From Cryomorphaceae bacterium (lineage in GTDB: Bacteria > Bacteroidota > Bacteroidia > Flavobacteriales > Schleiferiaceae), in assembly GCA_022565745.1 (NCBI GenBank), contig JAIUMB010000143.1, positions 1-5,516 on the forward strand: 5,516 nucleotides of DNA. Direction: 5' to 3'. Position numbers and translations under genes: made by a program. Below, in pieces: positions 1-4,908 of this stretch. Each line of letters starts with the position of its first letter. Positions within the stretch are counted from its first letter, which is position 1. The notes beneath the pieces were generated by a model. It saw nothing but the letters and a program-made list of their open reading frames with translations, was not told the DNA's origin and did not search any database.

Positions 1-1955
1 AGATAATAACAGTACTCTTCACCATTTACCAAACCCGTATCAATATAAAAGCCTTCGGTTGAAAATCCTATGGAATCAAAATTTCCACTTAATTGCGGGG
101 ATTCACGAAACACTACAATGGTATCGTTGCGCCAGGGCCCTTGAAATTGATAAGTCAGAGAAATTTGGCCATTGCTTCCACGTGTTCTCAAGAATGGTTG
201 AGTTGCCGTTACAGATTCACCGAGCTTTGTTTGTGACGGCATTAAAAGTAAGTCGACTCGATAATTATAAATACTATCGCGGGTATTTAAATCTTCATCG
301 ACAAAGGTTGTATCTGAAAGTTCGTCTTTTGTTTCAATCAACACATAATCGTCTCCATCGATGCCATTTGCTCTGTACAACTCATATCGATAAGGCGGAG
401 GAAATAGTATCGTATCTAAATCATATGGTCTGGTCCAAGCCACGTTTATAACACCATCAATGGTGTCTGTAACTTCCACATCTGCATTGGTCAAAACGGG
501 AAGTGTTTTAGGCAATTCTGCACAAACTTCATCGGAAGCAATACTTTCGGATCCATCTGGATAAACGGCCACGATGCGATAACAATAAACGATGCCTACT
601 TTCTCGGCCTCGTCATCGCTGTAAAAGGTATTGTTGATTCCGTTGACCTCAGCAATTTTTTCAAATAATCCACCCGGCACACCGGTTTCACATTGCCCTG
701 GGTTCCATCCAGACGGCCCTTCTCGCCGATATATATCGTATCTCACAGCGCCATCACATCGAGGTGGTTGCCATGTAAGCTCAACACCTAAAGCAGTGCC
801 AAAAGCGTCTGGATCCCTAGGTGGTGGAGAAATCACTTGAATTTGAACAGTTTGATAACCAGTTAATGGCGGTCTTCTCAACGGAGGTGGATTATCTTGA
901 GAACGGAAATAAACAAAATAATTTTGTTGTCTGATGTGGTTACATGCCGTACGCCATGTAAATCGTCTGGTTACTGAGCCCAGGCCGGTGACATTTCCGG
1001 TCAAAAACGCCGGTGAGTCGACTTCAAAAGGCCCACCCTCCGCTCTTAAATCGAGTGGATCGTTGTTGGGGTCAATGGCTGTAATGTCAAATATCAATGT
1101 ATCACCAGCAACCACACAAAAAGGGCCAATAGGCGGAATTTCAGGGGGGTCATTATCACAATTACCCATGATGGTAACCTGCAAATCTCTTGTTACACGA
1201 CTCAATAGTGCCCAAACGCCTGAAGGCGATTTGCGATATTCTAAAATTTCTATGGCAAAGTTAAACTGGCCTTGTATCTGCGGTACGTCCCATATCAAAT
1301 CTCCCGTAATGCTGTCTATGGTCACTGGATCTTGCACAAACGCGGGGTCATACGTTGAGCCAAAGGGTGTTCCGTTGACGCCACGAACATCGACCAAACG
1401 ATAGGCCAAGGAATCACCGTCAATGTCAAAAGCTGCAGGATTGTGAACAAAAAGCTTACCAGCACAACCGTCATCTATCGGTGGATTAAGTAACTCTGGA
1501 CTGCTGTTTGGACCAAGAATTGGGTTGATGATAATGGTTGTTTGCAGATAAAAGACCACATTAACAGAATTGGGTATATTAGACACACCTTGATTCCTAT
1601 TGGGGTCTTGCATAGATATGGTAAATGTACCAGATGAGGGATAGCTGTGGGTACCTCTATAAATATTTTTTTTTACGTCATTGGCATTGGGTATAATCTC
1701 CCCCATGCCAGCAGGCGCACAACTTCCCGCTGTGTTACCATTGATTCTCGGGAGGAAGTCAGAGGTATTATCCCCCCAGAAAACCTCTAATTCGCAGCGA
1801 TCTGCAGGACTGCTGTTTTTGGTATACGTAGTGATGGTGACCTCGTAATTGTTGCCTCCTAAATGACGATAAGTGATTTCGCCTGCACGATTATGTGTGG
1901 CGTAACTCACTGTAGCAGTAAGAAAAATAAATATTAAAAAGACGAGTCTATTCAC
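1..1955 (-). CDS. Large secreted Ig/FnIII-repeat protein, T9SS gliding-motility-associated type (C-terminus outside window)
   Basis: The frame is open without a stop for 651 codons from the GTG at 1955 to the left edge. Residues 1-19 (NRLVFLIFIFLTATVSYA after the start) form a clear signal peptide, so the mature protein would begin THNRAGEITY, an N-terminus typical of Bacteroidota proteins that end in a gliding motility-associated (T9SS type B) sorting domain. I see modules in order: an all-beta region at about 20-145, an Ig/cadherin-like module at about 150-262 (FDIDGDSLAYRL, then ITGDLIWDVP), another at about 268-376 (FDITAIDPNNDPLDL), a fibronectin III-like module at about 378-480 (VELTWQPP, YDIYRRE, YCYRIVAVYPDGSES), a second at about 486-585 (INVAWTRP, YRYELYRANG) and the start of a third. 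The likely role is a cell-surface or released adhesin-like protein exported by Sec and then T9SS; the substrate is unknown. The sorting domain itself is not visible. A second GTG at 1964, just after a stop at 1965-1967, is the only other plausible start. Confidence 0.85.
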   Translation of the reverse strand, partial: MNRLVFLIFIFLTATVSYATHNRAGEITYRHLGGNNYEVTITTYTKNSSPADRCELEVFWGDNTSDFLPRINGNTAGSCAPAGMGEIIPNANDVKKNIYRGTHSYPSSGTFTISMQDPNRNQGVSNIPNSVNVVFYLQTTIIINPILGPNSSPELLNPPIDDGCAGKLFVHNPAAFDIDGDSLAYRLVDVRGVNGTPFGSTYDPAFVQDPVTIDSITGDLIWDVPQIQGQFNFAIEILEYRKSPSGVWALLSRVTRDLQVTIMGNCDNDPPEIPPIGPFCVVAGDTLIFDITAIDPNNDPLDLRAEGGPFEVDSPAFLTGNVTGLGSVTRRFTWRTACNHIRQQNYFVYFRSQDNPPPLRRPPLTGYQTVQIQVISPPPRDPDAFGTALGVELTWQPPRCDGAVRYDIYRREGPSGWNPGQCETGVPGGLFEKIAEVNGINNTFYSDDEAEKVGIVYCYRIVAVYPDGSESIASDEVCAELPKTLPVLTNADVEVTDTIDGVINVAWTRPYDLDTILFPPPYRYELYRANGIDGDDYVLIETKDELSDTTFVDEDLNTRDSIYNYRVDLLLMPSQTKLGESVTATQPFLRTRGSNGQISLTYQFQGPWRNDTIVVFRESPQLSGNFDSIGFSTEGFYIDTGLVNGEEYCYY

Positions 1956-1960
1956 TAAAA

Positions 1961-1966
1961 TCACCT
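1961..1966 (-). promoter_or_regulatory. Shine-Dalgarno-like AGGTGA before the left-edge gene
   Basis: On the minus strand AGGTGA ends 5 bases before the GTG at 1955. It favours that start over the GTG at 1964, which lies inside this element. Strong Shine-Dalgarno sequences are uncommon in Bacteroidota, so this supports rather than proves the choice. Confidence 0.45.
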
Positions 1967-2100
1967 ATTGCTTCGGCGTTGTTTATTTGTTACAAAAAAC
2001 GCTATAAAACTACAACAAACATTCGATTTGCGGCCGTTAAATTATGTGTTGTTTTACTACAAAACCCGCGCCGTTTTTGTTTTAGACGTAAATCTTTATT

Positions 2101-2119
2101 TAAAGGTGGACAACCTTTA
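2101..2119. repeat. 7-bp inverted repeat in the divergent intergenic region
   Basis: TAAAGGT (2101-2107) and ACCTTTA (2113-2119) are perfect inverted arms around the 5-base spacer GGACA. The repeat lies 40 bp upstream of the ATG at 2160. It sits about where the -33 region would fall if the weak -7-like TATCTTTA at 2133-2140 (one mismatch to TAnnTTTG) is used; I see no TTG at the expected -33 position. It could be an operator half-site pair, a small RNA hairpin in a longer leader, or chance. The rest of 1956-2159 shows no convincing gene: the plus frame stays open upstream of 2160, but its translation looks non-coding. Confidence 0.3.
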
Positions 2120-2159
2120 TTCTTACACATACTATCTTTACACACCAAAACCAATCCCC

Positions 2160-2462
2160 ATGAAAAGAATAATACATCTATCACTTGCCCCATTTACAAT
2201 CGTCCCTCTGGCCTTTACCGTAGTTTTTGTGATTAACTTGTTTACTTTTCCCGACTTGTGGATTCCTTTGGAAACCATGTTTACTTGGGTTTTGTATGTG
2301 GTGTTGATTATGATTGGACTCATATCTTACTTTGTGGTGCATATATTTTATACCGAACATATCCGGAGCGACAAAAAAACACTTTGGACCATTTTACTCT
2401 TTTTTGGTCACGTGGTTGCCATTCCTGTATACTGGTATATGTTTGTTTTAAATGACCATTGA
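2160..2462 (+). CDS. Small three-helix inner-membrane protein, function unknown
   Basis: A 100-residue protein beginning MKRIIHLSLAPF and ending in TGA. Three hydrophobic helices are visible at about residues 10-29, 41-64 and 74-94. Between helices 2 and 3 is a short charged loop (TEHIRSDKKTLW). The last helix carries the pattern KKTLWTILLFFGHVVAIPVY followed by WY; a 'DKK.LW..LFFG...A.P.YWY' ending recurs in small uncharacterised bacterial membrane proteins and recalls the PLD-nuclease N-terminal type helix, as far as I can recall the families. The frame is open upstream to about 1968, but the ATG at 2160 starts directly before the amphipathic/membrane pattern, and the upstream translation is Tyr/Leu-rich without any domain look. 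No Shine-Dalgarno is seen, as is usual in Bacteroidota. It is divergent from the left-edge gene and convergent with the deacylase. I can assign no biochemical function. Confidence 0.7.
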   Translation: MKRIIHLSLAPFTIVPLAFTVVFVINLFTFPDLWIPLETMFTWVLYVVLIMIGLISYFVVHIFYTEHIRSDKKTLWTILLFFGHVVAIPVYWYMFVLNDH

Positions 2463-2475
2463 GCGAATAATCCAT

Positions 2476-2495
2476 AAAAAGACATTTGCTTTTTT
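2476..2495. terminator. Weak AT-rich hairpin after the small membrane protein
   Basis: AAAAAG (2476-2481) and CTTTTT (2489-2494) can pair around ACATTTG, with T-rich sequence following on the plus strand and a matching U-rich tail on the minus strand. It begins 13 bp after the stop at 2462. The stem is nearly all A-T, so any terminator function is weak; it could act for both convergent genes. Confidence 0.25.
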
Positions 2496-2516
2496 TAAAA
2501 CACCATTAACTAACTC

Positions 2517-2571
2517 ATGGTTAAATAACCATCTAGAAGGCTCCTTCCTAAACCTGTTTTTCTAATGGTTA
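2517..2571. repeat. Cluster of inverted repeats between convergent genes, possible bidirectional terminator
   Basis: ATGGTTA (2517-2523) and TAACCAT (2526-2532) form a near-perfect palindrome with a 2-base centre. A third copy, ATGGTTA (2565-2571), can also pair with the middle arm. Between them GAAGG (2536-2540) and CCTTC (2543-2547) form a compact hairpin, and a T5 run follows at 2556-2560 on the plus strand. Lying between two convergent stops (2462 and 2587), this is where termination for both strands is expected. The T-run is 9 bases from the GC-rich hairpin, so it is not a textbook intrinsic terminator. Confidence 0.35.
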
Positions 2572-2586
2572 CTTTATTTACTGGCT

Positions 2587-3267
2587 TTACAAACCCTCAA
2601 CAAAAAGTGTCATCCCTTTTACGGCTTTTTCTTTTATAATTTCCACATCAAAGGGTAAACCTCTTGGTATTTCTGCGGCAGGATCGATGCAATACACTTT
2701 ACAGTTTTCTGGAGCATAATTGATCAAACCCGCAGCAGGATACACCTGTAGTGAAGTGCCAACAATCACTAATACATCTGCTTCCGAAATAATTGGAATG
2801 GCTTCGTCAATGGCAGGCACCGCTTCACCAAACCACACCACATGTGGCCTTAACGGTGATCCATCTGGTGCTAAATCCCCCAGCAAAATATCTTTACCAT
2901 TTAATTCAACAATCAAATCTGGATCTGAAGCGCTTCTCCCCTTGTCCAACTCGCCATGAAGGTGTAATACATTTTTTGAGCCTGCCCGTTCGTGTAAATT
3001 ATCAACGTTTTGTGTAACCACATAAACGTCATAATGGCTTTGGAGATTAGCAATGGCCTGGTGAGCAGCGTTGGGATTTACTTCATACAATTGTCTTCTT
3101 CTGGCATTGTAAAAGTCTAAAACAAGACCTGGATTCTTGGCAAAGGCTTCAGGCGTTGCTACTTCGTATACATCGTGATTCTCCCACAATCCACCGTGGT
3201 CTCGAAATGTCTTTACGCCACTTTCGGCACTGATCCCAGACCCTGTAAAAAAAACCATTTTTTTCAC
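2587..3267 (-). CDS. cobB: NAD-dependent protein deacylase, class III sirtuin (SIRT5/CobB-like)
   Basis: A 226-residue Sir2-family protein, a normal length for a minimal bacterial sirtuin. It removes acyl groups from protein lysines using NAD+, giving nicotinamide and O-acyl-ADP-ribose, in the cytoplasm. The NAD site is seen in TGSGISAESG (8-17) and FRD (21-23), in TQNVDNLH (85-92) and in GTSLQVYP (170-177). The catalytic base is His104 in HLHGE. Tyr53 and Arg56 form the Y-x-x-R pair that in SIRT5 and class III bacterial sirtuins recognises succinyl and malonyl groups, so desuccinylase/demalonylase activity is likely (family knowledge). RPHVVWFGE (140-148) is the usual class III motif. The four zinc-binding cysteines are absent: the only cysteines are 189 and 193, near the C-terminus. 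The start is either GTG 3267 (MKKMVFF) or ATG 3258 (MVFF); the first gives the usual basic N-terminus. It lies downstream of the saccharopine dehydrogenase on the same strand. Confidence 0.93.
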   Translation of the reverse strand: MKKMVFFTGSGISAESGVKTFRDHGGLWENHDVYEVATPEAFAKNPGLVLDFYNARRRQLYEVNPNAAHQAIANLQSHYDVYVVTQNVDNLHERAGSKNVLHLHGELDKGRSASDPDLIVELNGKDILLGDLAPDGSPLRPHVVWFGEAVPAIDEAIPIISEADVLVIVGTSLQVYPAAGLINYAPENCKVYCIDPAAEIPRGLPFDVEIIKEKAVKGMTLFVEGL

Positions 3268-3272
3268 TTGTT

Positions 3273-3300
3273 CAAAATTTTTTATTTAGTTTGATTCCAA
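3273..3300 (-). promoter_or_regulatory. Possible Bacteroidota-type promoter for the deacylase
   Basis: On the minus strand TTG (3300-3298) is followed after 17 bases by AAATTTTG (3280-3273), one mismatch from TAnnTTTG. The spacer is shorter than the usual 19 or so. The predicted transcript start would fall at or just before the GTG at 3267, implying a very short or absent leader if GTG is used. The upstream half overlaps the end of the possible small ORF. The AT-rich setting makes a chance match easy. Confidence 0.22.
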
Positions 3301-3399
3301 AGATTTCGAAAAGGCTTCGCCGTTCATTTTACAACGAACTCCTGATGGCAAAAAAGAGCAACCTCCAAATTGTTTATTGCTCATATCTTTGACCATCAT
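3286..3399 (-). CDS. Possible 37-residue small protein with two cysteines
   Basis: Between the saccharopine dehydrogenase and the deacylase, on the same strand, a frame runs from ATG 3399 (a tandem ATG-ATG; a third ATG at 3384) to TAA at 3286-3288. The product starts MMVKDMSNKQFGGCSF; the middle reads GGCSFLPSGVRCKMNGEAF, with Cys14 and Cys23, and it ends SKSLESN. It is hydrophilic with no membrane segment. By my count its G+C is about 38 percent, above the AT-rich flanks (about 32 percent or less), and the residue mix (Gly, Asn, Ser, Lys, Glu) looks protein-like. The stop lies 18 bases before the deacylase GTG and the first ATG 50 bases after the dehydrogenase stop, a spacing that would suit a co-transcribed small gene. 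I do not recognise it. No ribosome binding site is visible. It could equally be a decayed gene remnant or chance. Confidence 0.32.
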   Translation of the reverse strand: MMVKDMSNKQFGGCSFLPSGVRCKMNGEAFSKSLESN

Positions 3400-3449
3400 C
3401 TATATTTTAAATACTAGGCCATTAGATTAAAACAAATTCCAACCCCTGG

Positions 3450-4793
3450 TTATTTTTTTTCAATCACCTCCTCGGAAAAATTGATGCCGTACTCAGACAA
3501 CCCCTTTAACATAGGCGTGTAAATATCTTCCGTAACCGGCAATCGCACACCCGTTTGTTTAATTTTACCCGAAAGCATCAATTCAGCTCCAAGTGCCAAT
3601 GGAAGACCAACAGTGTCTGACATGGCTGTTTCCTTGGCAGACTTTCCTTCATAAACCATCGAGCTGTTTAAAGTAAAGTGCTGATTGTTGAGCTGGTAAT
3701 CCACTTTGTGATACATCACGATCATATCTCTATCGGTAGACTTCATATGCCATTTCTTCATCAATAGCTTTTCAAGCAATTGGGCTGGTGTTCCTCTATC
3801 CAAACCAATCGGTTCATCTGAAAACAAACCAATCCATTCTAACTTCTCCATCAAATCTGAGTCTTGGGGAATATTGAGGTAATGCATCAGTTTGAGTTCA
3901 ATAATATCACTGGGGTGGTAGGCTAGAAACATATTGACAAATTGACGGTGTGTAAGGTCATGTGTGTTTTCAATGTAGTAACTATCATCGGTCATGCCCA
4001 ATTTGACAAACACATCCCATGCTCTACAAAAGCCGGGGCGTCTTAGCGTACCCCGAAAAATGGTCGGTACATCTTGCAGACCGTAAGTACTTCTATACCT
4101 CAACGAATCGCGATTGGGGTAACCTTCAAATCGGCCATATTTAGGGATATTCATAAATTCGGTGCGACGAAATAGCTGATGGTAAGGAATATATTTGTAG
4201 CGGCCTTCTTGGCGAAACTTTACCGCTCCTCCAGCGCCGGCCAAAACAACATTTCGCGGATTCCAGCTAAAAATATACTGCCAAGGATTATCTTCTAATC
4301 CAGGTGCGGGCAAACCTCCAGTAAATGATTCAAAGCCATGTATTTCTGCGCCTTCACGTCTTAACTCATCGAGCATTTTCATGGCAGATAAGTGGTCAAT
4401 GCCTGGGTCTACTCCCATTTCGTTGAGAAACAACAAACCTTTGCGTTCTACTTCATCGTTGAGCGACTGCATCTCTTCCGAGACGTATGAAGCCGTGAGC
4501 AAATTTACCTCGTATTGTAAACAATCTTTTGCAATCACCACGTGTAAGTGCGCGGGAACCATAGACACAACCAAACTGGCACGTTGGATTAAACGCTGAC
4601 GCAATACGTCATCATCAAGAGAAAACACAACCGTCTCCGTGCGATGATGATCGGCCTTTTTTTCCTTGAGCAAGGCTTCATCTCTATCTGCAATGACTAA
4701 TGTCCAACGATTTGCTTCGCTCTTTTCCTGAACAAAACGAATAAAACGAGTTGCCGATCTGCCGGCGCCAAAAAGAACGATGGTTTGAGACAT
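3450..4793 (-). CDS. Saccharopine dehydrogenase-family protein (C-terminal catalytic domain type)
   Basis: A 447-residue cytoplasmic oxidoreductase of the Lys9/LKR-SDH type, of usual length for the family. The known family reaction is NAD(P)-dependent interconversion of saccharopine with glutamate and 2-aminoadipate semialdehyde, in lysine degradation in many bacteria or lysine synthesis in fungi. An N-terminal Rossmann fold shows FGAGRSA (8-14) as the dinucleotide loop and IADRD (34-38) at the end of the second strand; Asp36 there would favour NAD over NADP (inference). The middle and C-terminal substrate domain shows MGVDPGIDH (126-134), GGLPAP (159-164), NPWQYIFSWNPRNV (169-182), MSDTVGLPLALG (391-402) and GVRLP (415-419). 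The start ATG 4793 directly precedes the Rossmann strand and lies downstream of a good promoter. No lysine-ketoglutarate reductase or aminoadipate-semialdehyde dehydrogenase gene is in the window, so lysine catabolism is likely but not shown; related reductive or polyamine-type members exist. It may be co-transcribed with the deacylase downstream. Confidence 0.9.
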   Translation of the reverse strand: MSQTIVLFGAGRSATRFIRFVQEKSEANRWTLVIADRDEALLKEKKADHHRTETVVFSLDDDVLRQRLIQRASLVVSMVPAHLHVVIAKDCLQYEVNLLTASYVSEEMQSLNDEVERKGLLFLNEMGVDPGIDHLSAMKMLDELRREGAEIHGFESFTGGLPAPGLEDNPWQYIFSWNPRNVVLAGAGGAVKFRQEGRYKYIPYHQLFRRTEFMNIPKYGRFEGYPNRDSLRYRSTYGLQDVPTIFRGTLRRPGFCRAWDVFVKLGMTDDSYYIENTHDLTHRQFVNMFLAYHPSDIIELKLMHYLNIPQDSDLMEKLEWIGLFSDEPIGLDRGTPAQLLEKLLMKKWHMKSTDRDMIVMYHKVDYQLNNQHFTLNSSMVYEGKSAKETAMSDTVGLPLALGAELMLSGKIKQTGVRLPVTEDIYTPMLKGLSEYGINFSEEVIEKK

Positions 4794-4812
4794 GATTCAA
4801 ATAATTTTTGAG

Positions 4813-4842
4813 CGAAAATAGAACACTAAATGACGTCTGCAA
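4813..4842 (-). promoter_or_regulatory. Bacteroidota-type sigma promoter for the saccharopine dehydrogenase gene
   Basis: On the minus strand TTG (4842-4840, within CTTTG) is followed by exactly 19 bases and then TATTTTCG (4820-4813), matching the Bacteroidota primary-sigma form TTTG-N19-TAnnTTTG with one mismatch. The transcript would start at about 4805-4809, giving a leader of roughly 12-16 bases before ATG 4793. Position, strand and spacing all fit, making it the best promoter in the window. Confidence 0.6.
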
Positions 4843-4896
4843 AGTTGTTCTTCGATTTAAAGATAAATTTACCAATCATCAGTCGGACTAGATATC

Positions 4897-4904
4897 TATT
4901 TTTG
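4897..4904 (+). promoter_or_regulatory. Consensus -7 element TATTTTTG just before the right-edge gene
   Basis: TATTTTTG matches TAnnTTTG perfectly and ends 4 bases before the GTG at 4909. No TTG is present at the expected -33 position (around 4875-4877), so it would be an incomplete promoter needing an activator or another contact. If used, transcription would start at or within a few bases of the GTG, giving an almost leaderless message. It lies in the 115-bp divergent region shared with the saccharopine dehydrogenase promoter and does not overlap it. Confidence 0.35.
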
Positions 4905-4908
4905 CAGG

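Noticed and set aside
59..1404. Plus-strand open frames of 69-156 codons within the first 1.4 kb
   Set aside because: They lie antisense to the 651-codon minus-strand frame, which has a signal peptide and recognisable beta-module sequence; their own translations show no domain pattern.
1666..1674. Run of nine T (A9 in the coding strand) inside the left-edge gene, a possible frameshift or programmed slippage site
   Set aside because: The frame is intact with matching protein character on both sides; one homopolymer in an AT-rich gene is not evidence of slippage.
1968..2159. Upstream in-frame extension of the small membrane protein (TTG start) and the minus-strand frames over 2002-2323
   Set aside because: The extension begins at TTG, has a skewed Tyr/Leu/Lys composition and precedes a good ATG followed directly by the membrane pattern; the antisense frames are shadows.
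3441..3460. Plus-strand hairpin AACC-CCT-GGTT followed by TATTTTTTTT, resembling an intrinsic terminator
   Set aside because: The T-run is the complement of the final Glu-Lys-Lys-stop codons of the dehydrogenase, the stem is only 4 bp, and no plus-strand gene ends there; on the minus strand no U-run follows.
4381..4875. Short frames on either strand overlapping the dehydrogenase N-terminus and its promoter
   Set aside because: They overlap a well-supported coding region or promoter in other frames and show no protein-like features.
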